Positions 1 to 10,293 are shown, counted from the stretch's first letter. The stretch: 59,895 nucleotides of DNA from an uncultured Prevotellaceae bacterium (GCA_902761905.1 CACWMK010000011.1:1-59895), one strand, 5' to 3'. The notes: a model not told the origin generated them from the letters alone. Translations and numbers: made by a program.

Positions 1-6
1 TCCGCT

Positions 7-183
7 ATGAAGAAGATTCTTTCGTACGTTAAGGGATTGGTTGTAGCCGAAAATAAGAAGTCTGCCGTTGCTCCCCGCAAAGGTTGGGCAGCTGCGGCTA
101 AAAAGGCGCATGCTGCTGGCGAAGACAAGCTTATGATTGCCGACGTCCTTGAAGACGAGAAAATGGAGGATTGGCAATGGTAA
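7..183 (+). CDS. MazE-like antitoxin of a toxin-antitoxin pair, possibly cut at the window edge
   Basis: A frame open from the first base ends at 181-183 and overlaps the toxin gene that follows. If the ATG at 7 is the start, the product is 58 residues; the frame has no stop before it, so the gene could begin outside the window. The N-terminal part is basic and the C-terminal part acidic (ending LEDEKMEDWQW), the usual shape of a small antitoxin whose tail wraps round its toxin. The function is inferred mainly from overlap with a clear MazF/PemK toxin gene. The two are probably translationally coupled and autoregulated, but the promoter lies outside the window. Confidence 0.6.
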   Translation: MKKILSYVKGLVVAENKKSAVAPRKGWAAAAKKAHAAGEDKLMIADVLEDEKMEDWQW

Positions 184-497
184 AACAATATGATGTGTAT
201 TGGGTTGACCTAAATCCCACTATCGGTGCTGAGATGCAGAAGATACGCCCGTGCGTAATTGTTAGTCCAAAAGAATTGAATGATCATCTTGACACCGTTA
301 TAATCATCCCCATCACTTCGGCCATACACGGGTACCCCTATCGCGTGGGATGCCATATAATGGACCGTGATGGTGAAATAGCAACAGACCAGATACGCAC
401 TATCGACAAAAGGCGACTCAAAAACCGCATTGCAACACTAGCTGCAGACGAGATTGCCAACCTGCAAGATATTCTACACCAAATGTTCTGCGAATAA
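177..497 (+). CDS. MazF/PemK-family toxin, probable mRNA interferase
   Basis: A 106-residue protein with the MazF/PemK pattern: an N-terminal strand plus VDLNPTIGAEMQKIRPCVIV (the G-x-E-x-x-K-x-R-P-C/V motif), a central PIT segment and a later TDQIRTIDKRRL segment, where family members place catalytic Arg/Thr residues. The family cleaves RNA at short sequence motifs when free of antitoxin. The ATG at 177 is preferred because GGAGGA (165-170) lies 6 bases upstream; an in-frame TTG at 171 is too close to that site. The start overlaps the antitoxin stop, as expected for translational coupling. A hairpin terminator follows at 505-543. Confidence 0.85.
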   Translation: MVKQYDVYWVDLNPTIGAEMQKIRPCVIVSPKELNDHLDTVIIIPITSAIHGYPYRVGCHIMDRDGEIATDQIRTIDKRRLKNRIATLAADEIANLQDILHQMFCE

Positions 498-504
498 AAG
501 GGAA

Positions 505-543
505 AAAAATGCCTCGCATCGGAATATGATACGAGGCATTTTT
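505..543 (+). terminator. Intrinsic terminator after the toxin-antitoxin pair
   Basis: Inverted repeat AAAAATGCCTCG / CGAGGCATTTTT (505-516 and 532-543). The stem continues with one mismatch to a 7-base loop, and T residues follow. Confidence 0.8.
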
Positions 544-555
544 CTTGCAAAACAC

Positions 556-586
556 TTGCAAGTTTCAGATAATCATCGTATCTTTG
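556..586 (+). promoter_or_regulatory. Probable Bacteroidetes promoter for the hydrolase gene
   Basis: A -7 box TATCTTTG (579-586) is preceded by TTG (556-558) with 20 bases between. The box lies 35 bases before the ATG at 622. The -33 element is only a partial match. Confidence 0.55.
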
Positions 587-621
587 CAGGCAATTACGTG
601 ATCATTAATAAATTATCAACT

Positions 622-1677
622 ATGAGAAAAGTATTTATTGCGGCGATGATAGTCGCCATGAGTATGGGCGCAAGTGCGCAGACAGTTAACAGACAAGTAG
701 TGGAAGAAGGAGGTACTGGCCCTTTCAAGTCGGAAGTGGTGGGCGATGCCTCGTGCACTGGGTTTACGGTTTATCGTCCGCAGAACCTGAAAGAGGTGGT
801 GGCACAGAAGGGTGCACTGCCAGTGATAGTGTATGCCAATGGCGCTTGTTTTAATAATAACGTGGAGATGCGACTGCTGCTGAGCGAGGTGGCATCGTAT
901 GGCTATGTAGCTGCAGCTATCGGTCCGTATGACGAGGCCGACGTGATGGCACAGTGGCGCGGTGTGCTGAAGGCTGCCTACCCTGCCACAAAGGGTGAGG
1001 TGGTGATGGCTAACGGCGAGAAAATACTGCCTATGACTGCCGAGGAGAAGAAGGCACAGCAGGAGGAACAGGCCAAGCAGAGAGCACTGGCTGCAAAAAA
1101 CGCTAAGAAGGCTAAGAAACAGCAGCAGCCTGCTGCTCCACAGTTCAGCACATACCCTAAGATGCTGCTTGAGGTGCTGGACTGGCTGACAGAACAGAAC
1201 GCCACACAGGGTTCGGAGTACTACCACTGTCTGGCACTGGACCGTGTGGCAGCTATGGGGCAGTCGTGCGGAGGTGCACAGGTGCTGGCTATCGCATACG
1301 ACCCACGTATCAAGACATGCGTGATGCTGAACACAGGTATAGGCGATATGGAGATGATGGGCGCCACCAAGGAGTGTCTGAAGAATCTGCATCAGCCTAT
1401 GTTCTATATGATAGGCGGTCCTGCAGACATAGCACACGAGAACGCCAAGAAGGACTACGAGCGCATAGGCAACGACATACCCGTGGTGATGCTGAACTCG
1501 AAGGACGGACACAGCGGAACATACTACGAGAAGCATGGCGGCAACTATGCCAAGGCTGTAGTAAAATGGCTGGACTGGCAACTTAAGGACAAGGTGGGAC
1601 AGTCAGCCCTGTTTCTGGACGACGAGTATCTGAAGATGAAGTTCCCTGAGTGGCAGGGCGTAAGAAAGAACTTCTAA
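622..1677 (+). CDS. Secreted alpha/beta-hydrolase-fold protein
   Basis: 351 residues starting with a signal peptide (MRKVFIAAMIVAMSMGASAQ, cleavage after about residue 20). The body looks like a dienelactone hydrolase/cutinase-type alpha/beta hydrolase: nucleophile elbow G-Q-S-C-G with Ser215, then GGPADIA with Asp269 and DGHSG with His297 as a plausible triad in the right order. Between about residues 142 and 172 is a Lys/Ala/Gln-rich insert with coiled-coil character that is not part of the fold. Probably exported to the periplasm or outer membrane; the substrate (an ester or acyl group) cannot be told. ATG 622 was chosen because it gives the signal peptide and follows a promoter; an upstream in-frame extension crosses the terminator. 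Confidence 0.7.
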   Translation: MRKVFIAAMIVAMSMGASAQTVNRQVVEEGGTGPFKSEVVGDASCTGFTVYRPQNLKEVVAQKGALPVIVYANGACFNNNVEMRLLLSEVASYGYVAAAIGPYDEADVMAQWRGVLKAAYPATKGEVVMANGEKILPMTAEEKKAQQEEQAKQRALAAKNAKKAKKQQQPAAPQFSTYPKMLLEVLDWLTEQNATQGSEYYHCLALDRVAAMGQSCGGAQVLAIAYDPRIKTCVMLNTGIGDMEMMGATKECLKNLHQPMFYMIGGPADIAHENAKKDYERIGNDIPVVMLNSKDGHSGTYYEKHGGNYAKAVVKWLDWQLKDKVGQSALFLDDEYLKMKFPEWQGVRKNF

Positions 1678-1818
1678 CAGAAGCTTGCCGAAACGTTTAC
1701 TCAAACGTTTACATAAGTTTTTGAGGGTGTAGTGATAAATAGTAAGCAAAAAGTGCTTACCTTTGCATCTGCAATAACGCAAAGCAACAAACTACACCAC
1801 GATAAAAAAGTAAATGTT

Positions 1819-2061
1819 ATGAGTAGTAAATTTGTTATCGGCAACCGCGAAAAGAAAGAGTGGATATCAGTTCTGGACACTAACGATAAGGAACTGGTGT
1901 TTACTGGCAATCTGGCTAACGCAAAGGAATATCCACAGGAAGAAGACGCCCAGTACGATCTGTCAGAGATCCAGAATACAGGCTACTTCAGAGACCTGCA
2001 GATATACATAAAGGCAGATAACAAAGCGTACAAGATAAACGAACGCGACTCATTCATGTAA
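1819..2061 (+). CDS. Small conserved-looking hypothetical protein
   Basis: 80 residues, acidic, no signal peptide or membrane segment and no motif I recognise. It begins MSSKFVIGNREKKEWISVLD and looks like a small beta-rich cytoplasmic domain. The ATG at 1819 is chosen because a -7-like box TACCTTTG sits at 1758-1765; an in-frame extension back to 1732 would place that box inside the coding region. The gene stands alone and is closed by a strong terminator. Confidence 0.6.
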   Translation: MSSKFVIGNREKKEWISVLDTNDKELVFTGNLANAKEYPQEEDAQYDLSEIQNTGYFRDLQIYIKADNKAYKINERDSFM

Positions 2062-2070
2062 ACTCAAAGA

Positions 2071-2100
2071 AAAAAAGCTCACTTCGCGGTGAGCTTTTTT
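2071..2100. terminator. Bidirectional intrinsic terminator
   Basis: Hairpin AAAAAAGCTCAC-TTCGCG-GTGAGCTTTTTT with A and T runs on opposite sides. It serves the plus-strand gene ending at 2061 and the minus-strand gene ending at 2112. Confidence 0.85.
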
Positions 2101-2111
2101 CTTTTCTATTT

Positions 2112-4235
2112 CTATTTGTTTCCAAGTACTAGCGTGGCATGTCCTAAACCGTCAGAGACAATCTGTACGGCGATGTTGTAAGGTTCGGCACTGAGCATCT
2201 TGCGCAGGCTGTTGAGCCAGCGACGGGTGTCGAGGGGCATACCGTTCTGAGCATAGAGCGGAATGCGCACCTGCTCAAACTCTATGAACTTATCGCTATT
2301 GTCGCCCATACTGTAGCGGTGGTTCAGAGTGTTGAGGGCCATCCAATCATCGATAATCTCAGTGAGTTCCTTGCCATCATACTCGAACTCAAGACTCTGA
2401 GCGCCCTCGCAACGGATGGTGACAGCTACCTCGCGACCATTCTTAAGCAGATCGTCGAAGTGCTGCTGCAGCTGACCGGCAAAGTTGTCCATACGTTCCA
2501 ATACAGCCTCTTCGAGCAATACAGGAACTTCGGCCGAGAACGACGGTTTGCCGGTACCAGAGGTATTGGCCACCTGCTTCATAGTGTAAGCATCGAGGCC
2601 ACGCAGCGTATAGGTAACAGAGTTCTTTGGACCAGTCTTGTTAATCTTCCAACCAACTTCGAGAAAGATGTCGGTGCGGGCAGCTCCTACGTTCTTGAGC
2701 GACTGAGAGAGGTCCTTTAGCGGAAATCCGCGATCGGTCATAAGCTCACCAATCTTAGACACAACGCTGAACAGATCCTGACTACCACTCCATGCAGCTT
2801 CGTAGTCGGATACCTTCTTGCCATTCTCATCGTCCTTAGTGAATCCGTTGGCTGTACACCACGAGTCGGCAGGGATAACCATCAGTGTGGGGCGCTTGCT
2901 CTCTCCAAGCTGGTCGCCCTTAAGTATGCCCTGTGTGGTGAGGTCCTTGCGCAACTGATCCTCCTTGACGGTGACAGTGGCAGACACCTTGAACTGATTC
3001 TTGCCCATACGTACAACCTGGCGTGAGGTGGTCTCGGCTTGACCGTACTGCTGGTAGGGCTGATGGAAAAAGTGGCTGAAGAAGCCTGAGTTCTGTGTCT
3101 CAACGAGTGCACTACCAGCTAACGGGCGCTGATGCTGACGGTTGGCACCGCTCTCGAATCCACGGAATAGCACGCCATGGATGGCTGCCTTGGTGAGTTC
3201 CTGATCGGTGGCATCCTCTACACGCTTGGCATCCAAAGTAACCTTGACAAGATAGGTGCCCTGAACACCTGTGCCTGCACCCTCGATAGTGTAATCTGGG
3301 ATGGTATAAGGCTCGGCACTAGAAGGGATGGCTGGACCATCCTTGCTGGCCTTGGTGGTAGCAGTGTTGACACGAGTCTCGCGTGTCTTGGCGGCACGCT
3401 CGGCAAAGCGCCAAGAGCGCCATGAATCGTCGCCTACAGGACCGTTGATACTTGGTGTCTGACTCTTGCCGTTGTCGACGATCGACTTCTGCTTAACCTC
3501 CTTGATGACATAGTCGCTGAGTTCGCCCAGTGTCACAGCACCACCAGTCTCATTAAGCTTGTTGAGCACAAAGTAGGTGAACATGCCGTGATTGTTGCCC
3601 TTGTAGGGATAGGCAGTCTCGTTGCCCTGAGCAGCCGAGAACACTACCATATTGCCCTTGACGGGTTCGGTCTTGGCCTTGATGGCTACACCACGGCTAG
3701 ATGCCATCATCTCGCCATCACGCTTGGATCCACTGAAACAGGCATCCAGGAACACCAGTGTGCGCTGGGCCTGCATGCTGTTCAGTCGGTCGTATAGTTT
3801 CTTTGTGCTTAGTCCGCTCTTAGGGTCGCTGCTATAGGCATCGGTAGGCAGCAGATAGGCCTCTTTGCTGGCCTCATCGGGCATACCGTGACCACTATAG
3901 TAGAAGATGGCCTGAGCCTGTCCGTCGAAAGCTTTCACCACCTGGGTGAGCCACTCCAACTCATGATTCATATCATTGAGCGTGGCATCGGGCACACGGT
4001 GGATGTTCTTGGCGGGCACACCAAGGGTCTTCTCGCAATACACAGCGAACACCTCTCCGTCGTTGTTGGCAAAGGGCACCGACTCTTCGTGTTTGTAGTT
4101 CTCGTTAGAGATGACGAGCACAAAGGTCTTGTCCTTGACCTCGGTAGTGACAGGGATACTGGTGTCGACCTTGTCGTCGGCCCACAGGGAGCAGCACGAC
4201 ACCAGAGCAACTAGCAACAAAAGAAACTTCTTCAT
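2112..4235 (-). CDS. Exported caspase-family (C14) peptidase
   Basis: 707 residues. An N-terminal export signal (MKKFLLLLVALVSCCSLWA) may be a lipobox (LVSC) or a type I signal. The C14 caspase/metacaspase fold follows: catalytic His116 in YYSGHG and Cys166 in DACFSGS, with a preceding FANNDGEVF segment typical of the family. The long C-terminal half (about residues 270-707) has no domain I can name and may act as a sensor or substrate-binding part. ATG 4235 is preferred over an in-frame TTG at 4244. The gene starts 16 bases after mutB ends, so it is probably cotranscribed with the mutase genes, an unusual pairing. Prokaryotic C14 proteins cleave after Arg/Lys or Asp; the specificity here is unknown. 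Confidence 0.8.
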   Translation of the reverse strand: MKKFLLLLVALVSCCSLWADDKVDTSIPVTTEVKDKTFVLVISNENYKHEESVPFANNDGEVFAVYCEKTLGVPAKNIHRVPDATLNDMNHELEWLTQVVKAFDGQAQAIFYYSGHGMPDEASKEAYLLPTDAYSSDPKSGLSTKKLYDRLNSMQAQRTLVFLDACFSGSKRDGEMMASSRGVAIKAKTEPVKGNMVVFSAAQGNETAYPYKGNNHGMFTYFVLNKLNETGGAVTLGELSDYVIKEVKQKSIVDNGKSQTPSINGPVGDDSWRSWRFAERAAKTRETRVNTATTKASKDGPAIPSSAEPYTIPDYTIEGAGTGVQGTYLVKVTLDAKRVEDATDQELTKAAIHGVLFRGFESGANRQHQRPLAGSALVETQNSGFFSHFFHQPYQQYGQAETTSRQVVRMGKNQFKVSATVTVKEDQLRKDLTTQGILKGDQLGESKRPTLMVIPADSWCTANGFTKDDENGKKVSDYEAAWSGSQDLFSVVSKIGELMTDRGFPLKDLSQSLKNVGAARTDIFLEVGWKINKTGPKNSVTYTLRGLDAYTMKQVANTSGTGKPSFSAEVPVLLEEAVLERMDNFAGQLQQHFDDLLKNGREVAVTIRCEGAQSLEFEYDGKELTEIIDDWMALNTLNHRYSMGDNSDKFIEFEQVRIPLYAQNGMPLDTRRWLNSLRKMLSAEPYNIAVQIVSDGLGHATLVLGNK

Positions 4236-4251
4236 CTTTACCAAATATTAA

Positions 4252-6417
4252 TTAGTCCTTGTCCATCAGAATCTTCATCATCTGAATAGCAGAATACGGT
4301 ATCGGGGTACCAGGACCAAAGATACAAGCTACACCAGCCTTATAGAGGAAGTCGTAGTCCTGCGCGGGGATAACACCTCCGGCAGTTACCATGATGTCTT
4401 CACGGCCCAGCTTCTTCAGCTCCTCGATGAGCTGTGGGATAAGGGTCTTATGACCGGCAGCAAGCGACGATGCACCTACGATGTGCACATCGTTCTCGAC
4501 AGCCTGACGGGCAGCCTCTTGAGGAGTCTGGAACAGTGGTCCCATATCCACGTCGAAGCCACAGTCGGCATAACCTGTTGCCACTACCTTTGCACCTCGG
4601 TCGTGACCGTCCTGACCCATCTTGGCAACGAAGATACGTGGACGGCGACCCTCCTTCTGAGCAAACTCGTCGGTAAGGCGCTTGGCCTCCTCGAAGTCTT
4701 TATCGTTCTTAGATTCTGAACTATACACGCCTGAAATTGTTCTGATTACTGCTTTATAACGACCTACGATCTCTTCGCAGGCATCTGAAATCTCACCCAA
4801 AGTACAACGCAGCTGAGCGGCCTTGACAGCAAGGTCGAGCAGGTTGTTCTCGCTCTTGCGCCCTTCCTTGAAGTCGCGTACACACTCGGTGATAGCCTTG
4901 AGTGCTGCCTGACAAGCGGCCTCATCGCGGGTAGAGCGAACCTGAGCCAGACTCTCCTCCTGCTGCTTGCGCACAGCTGTATTGTCGACCTCGAGGATAT
5001 CGATAGGATCCTCGTGCTCCAAACGGTACTTATTGGTACCAACGATGGTTTGCACGCCACTATCGATACGAGCCTGAGTGCGGGCTGCAGCCTCCTCGAT
5101 ACGCATCTTTGGCAGACCAGTCTCGATGGCTTTAGCCATACCGCCCAGCTTCTCAATCTCCTGGATATGTTCCCAAGCCTTGTGAACCAGTTCGTTGGTC
5201 AGGGTTTCTACGTAGTAGCTACCTGCCCATGGATCGATCTGCTTGCACACCTTTGTTTCGTTCTGGATATAAATCTGGGTATTACGAGCGATACGAGCCG
5301 AGAAGTCGGTAGGCAGAGCGATAGCCTCGTCGAGTGCATTGGTATGCAGCGACTGGGTGTGACCCAATACGGCAGCCATAGCCTCGATACAGGTACGACC
5401 TACGTTGTTGAATGGATCCTGCTCGGTGAGCGACCATCCGGAGGTCTGCGAGTGTGTACGCAGAGCGAGCGACTTAGGATTCTTAGCGCCGAAGCTCTTA
5501 ACAATCTTAGCCCACAGCAGTCGGCCTGCACGCATCTTGGCAATCTCCATAAAGTGGTTCATACCAATGGCCCAGAAGAACGACAGACGAGGAGCAAAAG
5601 CATCCACATCGATACCAGCATTGACACCTGTACGCAGGTAGTCCATACCATCAGCCAGAGTATAAGCCAACTCGATATCAGCTGTAGCACCAGCCTCCTG
5701 CATGTGATAACCTGAGATAGAGATAGAGTTGAACTTAGGCATCTTCTGAGATGTGTACTCGAAGATATCAGCGATGATCTTCATAGAGAATGCTGGTGGG
5801 TAGATATATGTGTTACGCACCATGAACTCCTTCAGGATATCGTTCTGGATGGTACCAGCCATCTCCTCAAGCTGAGCGCCCTGCTCCAGACCTGCCACGA
5901 TGTAGAATGCCAGAATAGGCAGCACGGCACCATTCATGGTCATAGATACAGACATCTTGTTCAAGGGGATGCCTGAGAAGAGCACCTTCATGTTTTCTTC
6001 GTTACAGATTGAAACACCAGCCTTACCTACATCGCCTACTACACGGGCGTTGTCGGGGTCGTAACCTCGATGTGTAGGCAGGTCGAAAGCTACAGACAAA
6101 CCTTTCTGACCTGAAGCCAGGTTACGACGATAGAAAGCATTCGACTCCTCAGCGGTAGAGAATCCGGCATACTGACGGATGGTCCACGGACGGAACGGAT
6201 ACATCATAGAATACGGACCACGCAGATAAGGAGGAATACCGGCTGTGTAGTCGAGGTGCTCCATACCTTCGAGGTCTTCCTTAGTATAAACAGGGCGAAC
6301 CTCGATGTGCTCGGGGGTCTTCCAGTTTTCTACTATACCATTGTCTTTAATCCACTTGGCACCATCTTGAGCCTTGATGCCTGCATAGATATCTATATCT
6401 TTAAACTGTTTACGCAT
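4252..6417 (-). CDS. mutB: Methylmalonyl-CoA mutase, large (catalytic) subunit
   Basis: 721 residues, the usual length. The N-terminal two-thirds is the substrate-binding TIM barrel (for example [40 protein letters not shown]). The C-terminal domain binds cobalamin, with the base-off ligand motif D-G-H-D-R-G (His605). It interconverts methylmalonyl-CoA and succinyl-CoA using adenosylcobalamin, a step of the succinate-propionate route. The small subunit gene lies 20 bases upstream, making a heterodimer of the bacterial MutAB type. No methylmalonyl-CoA epimerase or MeaB chaperone is visible in the window. Confidence 0.97.
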   Translation of the reverse strand: MRKQFKDIDIYAGIKAQDGAKWIKDNGIVENWKTPEHIEVRPVYTKEDLEGMEHLDYTAGIPPYLRGPYSMMYPFRPWTIRQYAGFSTAEESNAFYRRNLASGQKGLSVAFDLPTHRGYDPDNARVVGDVGKAGVSICNEENMKVLFSGIPLNKMSVSMTMNGAVLPILAFYIVAGLEQGAQLEEMAGTIQNDILKEFMVRNTYIYPPAFSMKIIADIFEYTSQKMPKFNSISISGYHMQEAGATADIELAYTLADGMDYLRTGVNAGIDVDAFAPRLSFFWAIGMNHFMEIAKMRAGRLLWAKIVKSFGAKNPKSLALRTHSQTSGWSLTEQDPFNNVGRTCIEAMAAVLGHTQSLHTNALDEAIALPTDFSARIARNTQIYIQNETKVCKQIDPWAGSYYVETLTNELVHKAWEHIQEIEKLGGMAKAIETGLPKMRIEEAAARTQARIDSGVQTIVGTNKYRLEHEDPIDILEVDNTAVRKQQEESLAQVRSTRDEAACQAALKAITECVRDFKEGRKSENNLLDLAVKAAQLRCTLGEISDACEEIVGRYKAVIRTISGVYSSESKNDKDFEEAKRLTDEFAQKEGRRPRIFVAKMGQDGHDRGAKVVATGYADCGFDVDMGPLFQTPQEAARQAVENDVHIVGASSLAAGHKTLIPQLIEELKKLGREDIMVTAGGVIPAQDYDFLYKAGVACIFGPGTPIPYSAIQMMKILMDKD

Positions 6418-6437
6418 AATTCAAGTCTCCTATATTT

Positions 6438-8300
6438 TTAGATACCAAGTTTCTGATTATATTCTTTCAAAGTCTCGAGCACATTACACTTTACGTGGAT
6501 GTAGTTCTCGATGCCGGCAGCCTTAAGATCCTCCATGCAAGCAGGAGCACCAGCTACTACGAACATCGCACGACCATCAAGATACTTAAAGGCAGGAATA
6601 GCGTACTCAGCATACTCGTCATCGCTAGAGCAGATAACTACGATATCGGCCTTAGCCTCAAGAGCAGCATCTACGCCCTCTTCGACGGTCTTGAATCCGA
6701 GATTGTCGATCACCTTATAGCCTGCACAGGCCAGGAAATTGCACGAGAACTGTGCACGGGCCTGACGCATGGCCAGATTACCAATGGTAAGCATGAAGGC
6801 TACTGGCACCTTGGTCTCTTCGGTATGGATACGCAGATCCTCAAAGTCGGCTGCAAGGCGTGTGGTCTCGATAGACTTGAACGCAACGTTCTCTTCGCCC
6901 TGATGGTGCACGCCACCACAACCACACTGATGTTTGTAGGCGCGTTTGCCCTCGCTCTTCTCGGTGAAGTTAGGGAACTGGTTGGTACCAAGCAGGAACT
7001 CCTTACGCTTGGCAGCATCGCCATGACGCTTAACATTGGTGGCATTGATATCGTCCTGGATAGTTCCAGCCTTGATGGCTGCAAGGAATCCACCCTCATC
7101 CTCTACCTTCAGGAATATCTTCCAAGCCTCGGTAGCCAGTGCATCGGTGAGATGCTCGATATAGTACGAACCAGCTGATGGGTCGACGATACGGTCGAAG
7201 TGGCTCTCCTCCTTAATCAGCAACTGCTGATTGCGAGCAATACGCTCAGAGAAGTCGGTAGCCTCCTCGTAAGGAGCATCGAACGGTGTTACTACCATAG
7301 AGTGAACACTACCCAGAGCAGCACTCATAGCTTCGGTCTGCGAACGGAGCAGATTGACATAGCTATCGAAAACAGTCTGGTTGTAAGTAGAGGTTGTAGC
7401 ATTGATAATCATCTTGCAAGCGCAATCACACTTAGGCTCATACTGCTTAACAATCTGAGCCCAGAGCAAACGGGCAGCACGGAACTTAGCTATCTCCATG
7501 AAGTAGTTCTCGCTTACACCCATATTGAACTTAATGCTCTTAGCTGCAAGATCGGCATCAACACCAGCATCGGTCAACTGCTGCAGATACTCGTTACCCC
7601 AAGCAAGTGCATAACCCAACTCCTGAACGATATAGGCACCGGCATTGTTGAGTGCATCGCTATGAACCACGATACTACGGAAGTTAGGATACTCCTTGAG
7701 CGACTCGGCCAACTTAGGTCCGAATGCGAGCACGGGTGATACGTCCTTACCCTTGAGTACCATCTTCTTCATTGGGTCCCACTCGATAGAGCCAACTATC
7801 TTCTCCTTATCATAGCCCTTCTTCTGCCAATAGGTCTTCAGTATCTCAACCAGTTCGAGTGAATGACGCTGACAGGTAGAGAAGTTTACCTCGACACACT
7901 CGCAATAGATGCCTTCGAGCAGAGTCTCGACAGTATCCATCGATACGAGCTTGCCTGGGATATGGAATCCCAGAGAGTCGATACCCTTGTTTAGGATATC
8001 GAGAGCCTTTGCATTGGCGGCCTTTGGGTCGGTGGCCTCGATATTCTGACGTACGTACCACTCGTTAGAGTCCTTCTTGTTTCCACGTACGAATGGGAAC
8101 TCTCCTGGAAGAGCATCGGGTGTTTTCAAGTTCGCCAGGTCTTCACGGCGATAGAAGGGCTGTACATTAAAACCTTCGTTTGTTCTCCATACCAGTCGCT
8201 TCTGGAAGTCGGCACCTTTCAGGTCGACCTCAATCTTGTCGAGCCACTCCTGAGTGGTAGGCGCAGCGAACTCGGTAAAGAGTTTCTCTTTGTTTGCCAT
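6438..8300 (-). CDS. mutA: Methylmalonyl-CoA mutase, small subunit
   Basis: 620 residues, the usual size for MutA. It shares the barrel-plus-B12-like-domain layout of MutB (compare the paired SGWS/NNVGRT region with TYNQTVFDSYVNLLRSQTE) but lacks the D-x-H-x-x-G cobalamin ligand motif, as expected for the non-catalytic subunit. A His/Cys patch (HQCGCGGVHH, about residues 462-471) interrupts the linker region and could bind metal. ATG 8300 (MANKEKLFTEFAAPTT) fits the family N-terminus; the frame is open further upstream but would run through the promoter box at 8358-8365. First gene of the run mutA-mutB-caspase. Confidence 0.93.
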   Translation of the reverse strand: MANKEKLFTEFAAPTTQEWLDKIEVDLKGADFQKRLVWRTNEGFNVQPFYRREDLANLKTPDALPGEFPFVRGNKKDSNEWYVRQNIEATDPKAANAKALDILNKGIDSLGFHIPGKLVSMDTVETLLEGIYCECVEVNFSTCQRHSLELVEILKTYWQKKGYDKEKIVGSIEWDPMKKMVLKGKDVSPVLAFGPKLAESLKEYPNFRSIVVHSDALNNAGAYIVQELGYALAWGNEYLQQLTDAGVDADLAAKSIKFNMGVSENYFMEIAKFRAARLLWAQIVKQYEPKCDCACKMIINATTSTYNQTVFDSYVNLLRSQTEAMSAALGSVHSMVVTPFDAPYEEATDFSERIARNQQLLIKEESHFDRIVDPSAGSYYIEHLTDALATEAWKIFLKVEDEGGFLAAIKAGTIQDDINATNVKRHGDAAKRKEFLLGTNQFPNFTEKSEGKRAYKHQCGCGGVHHQGEENVAFKSIETTRLAADFEDLRIHTEETKVPVAFMLTIGNLAMRQARAQFSCNFLACAGYKVIDNLGFKTVEEGVDAALEAKADIVVICSSDDEYAEYAIPAFKYLDGRAMFVVAGAPACMEDLKAAGIENYIHVKCNVLETLKEYNQKLGI

Positions 8301-8357
8301 AGATTTTTTACGTTTAATATTATATAAGTTATGTTTTAAGTTTGCAATATCAGCGGA

Positions 8358-8478
8358 CAAATTTACAACTTTTTTGGTCAAAAAAGCGTTTTGAAGTGTG
8401 AAAGAAATAAAAAATCATCATTTATACGAAAAATGATGCACAAAAATGCCAAAGATGAGCATTTTTTGAGTAACTTTG
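8358..8478. promoter_or_regulatory. Divergent promoter region of mutA and the YidE-type transporter, with two hairpins
   Basis: A minus-strand -7 box TAAATTTG (revcomp of 8358-8365) faces mutA. A plus-strand TAACTTTG (8471-8478) lies 50 bases before the transporter ATG. Between them are two inverted repeats: CATCATTT/AAATGATG (8416-8423, 8431-8438) and AAAAATGC/GCATTTTT (8442-8449, 8459-8466). Neither promoter has a clean TTTG -33 element, so the palindromes may be regulator sites. Confidence 0.5.
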
Positions 8479-8527
8479 CACTCGAAATTTGAGAATTTAT
8501 AAGAATAGGCATTATTTAGATTTATTT

Positions 8528-10219
8528 ATGGAATCATTTCAGTGGTTAAAGGACCTTTTTACGACAACTGACTCGGTAGCACATATCGTGCTACTCTATG
8601 CTATTGTGATAGCAATCGGAGTCTATTTAGGAAAAATTAAGTTATTTGGTGTTTCACTTGGCGTAACCTTTGTACTCTTCGCCGGTATTCTGGCCGGACA
8701 CATCGGCTTTACAGCCCCTACCCCAATCCTGACATTCATACAGGATTTCGGACTTATCCTGTTTGTATTCATGATTGGTCTGCAGGTGGGTCCTGGATTC
8801 TTTGAGAGCTTTGGAACACAAGGTATCAAGCTTAACGGAGTAGCAGCGAGTGCTATCCTCCTTAACATCCTGGTGATGTTTGCTTGCTACTACATCTTCT
8901 TCGACACTAGCAACGTGACCAATCTGCCTATGATGGTTGGTACTCTATATGGTGCCGTGACAAACACCCCTGGACTTGGTGCTGCCAATGAGGCACTCTC
9001 AACAGTATTCGGAAGCAACGCTCCACAGATTGCATCGGCCTATGCCTGCGCATACCCTCTGGGTGTGCTCGGTATCATCGGCGCTATTATATTAATAAGG
9101 TATATATGCAAGGTTAAGCTGGAGAACGAAGAGCATCAGCTGGAGGCTATGGACGAGACAAATGCCAACAAGAAGCCTTACAAGATGCACCTTGAGGTGA
9201 CTAACAAATACCTGGAGGGAAAGACTCTGCTGCAGGTGCACGACTTTCTGAACCGCGACTTTGTGGTATCACGACTGGTACACGAGGGAGAGCTGTTCAT
9301 TCCTAACAAGGACACATTATTCCACCTGGGCGATCAAATGCTTATCGTATGTGCCGAGGCTGATCAGGAGGCTATCACAGCCTTTATCGGTCCTAAGCTC
9401 GACATCGACTTTGAGCAGCAGGATCAGCCAATGGTTTCAAAGCGTATCGTTATCACCAATCCTAAGGTAAATGGTAAGACACTGGCTTCGCTCCACTTCT
9501 CGAGCGTGCATGGTGTGAACGTAACTCGTGTGACACGTCATGGTATGGATATCTTTGCATCGCCAACACTGCCACTGCAGGTGGGCGACCGCATCATGGT
9601 AGTTGGCCCCGAGGATGCTGTTGACAACGTGGCCAACAAGATGGGTAACTCTATACGCCGTCTGGATGCTCCTAACATTGCTACCATCTTCGTGGGTATC
9701 TTCATCGGACTGATCTTCGGCATGTTCCCAGTTGCAATCCCTGGCATGCCTGTACCTGTAAAGCTTGGTCTGGCAGGTGGTCCGCTGATTATCGCCATCC
9801 TTATCGGCCGCTATGGCTACAAGATACATCTGGTGACCTACACTACTACATCGGCCAACATGATGCTTCGCGAGATAGGACTGGTACTCTTCCTTGCATC
9901 GGTAGGTATCAAGGCTGGAGCAGGATTCTTTGAGACAGTGGTTCAGGGCGACGGACTGCTCTATGTACTGACAGGTTTCCTCATCACAATCATTCCTATC
10001 CTGATTGTAGGTCCTATCGCACGTTGGAAGTTTGGTTTCAACTACTTCACATTGGCAGGTATGATAGCCGGTACATACACTGATCCACCTGCACTGGCTT
10101 ACGCCAACAGTATCTGTTCGAAGGAGGCACCTGCACTGGGATACTCAACAGTTTATCCTCTGGCAATGTTCCTGAGAATATTTACTGCGCAGATAGTTGT
10201 CTTGTTCTTCTGCGGCTAA
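8528..10219 (+). CDS. YidE/YbjL/AspT-family membrane transporter with two RCK_C domains
   Basis: 563 residues. Five or six membrane segments (about 20-200), then a cytoplasmic stretch with two TrkA-C/RCK_C modules ([15 protein letters not shown], and [14 protein letters not shown] with [11 protein letters not shown]), then a second set of about six membrane segments. This half-RCK-RCK-half layout and repeats such as [13 protein letters not shown] / [13 protein letters not shown] and [15 protein letters not shown] / [14 protein letters not shown] mark the aspartate:alanine exchanger superfamily. Substrate unknown; a carboxylate such as succinate or aspartate would suit the neighbouring genes. 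ATG 8528 is chosen because the -7 box at 8471-8478 leaves little room for starts near 8489. Confidence 0.85.
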   Translation: MESFQWLKDLFTTTDSVAHIVLLYAIVIAIGVYLGKIKLFGVSLGVTFVLFAGILAGHIGFTAPTPILTFIQDFGLILFVFMIGLQVGPGFFESFGTQGIKLNGVAASAILLNILVMFACYYIFFDTSNVTNLPMMVGTLYGAVTNTPGLGAANEALSTVFGSNAPQIASAYACAYPLGVLGIIGAIILIRYICKVKLENEEHQLEAMDETNANKKPYKMHLEVTNKYLEGKTLLQVHDFLNRDFVVSRLVHEGELFIPNKDTLFHLGDQMLIVCAEADQEAITAFIGPKLDIDFEQQDQPMVSKRIVITNPKVNGKTLASLHFSSVHGVNVTRVTRHGMDIFASPTLPLQVGDRIMVVGPEDAVDNVANKMGNSIRRLDAPNIATIFVGIFIGLIFGMFPVAIPGMPVPVKLGLAGGPLIIAILIGRYGYKIHLVTYTTTSANMMLREIGLVLFLASVGIKAGAGFFETVVQGDGLLYVLTGFLITIIPILIVGPIARWKFGFNYFTLAGMIAGTYTDPPALAYANSICSKEAPALGYSTVYPLAMFLRIFTAQIVVLFFCG

Positions 10220-10293
10220 TGCCGCAGCAAGAAACTAGACATACTTGCTATACTAGAAACTCTTGAATTATATAATAATACACCAACAAACAA

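Noticed and set aside
616-1581. Long open frame opposite the secreted hydrolase
   Set aside because: Antisense to a gene with signal peptide and catalytic triad; Cys/His/Leu-rich composition typical of a shadow frame.
5014-5715. Plus-strand frame opposite mutB
   Set aside because: Shadow of a highly conserved enzyme gene.
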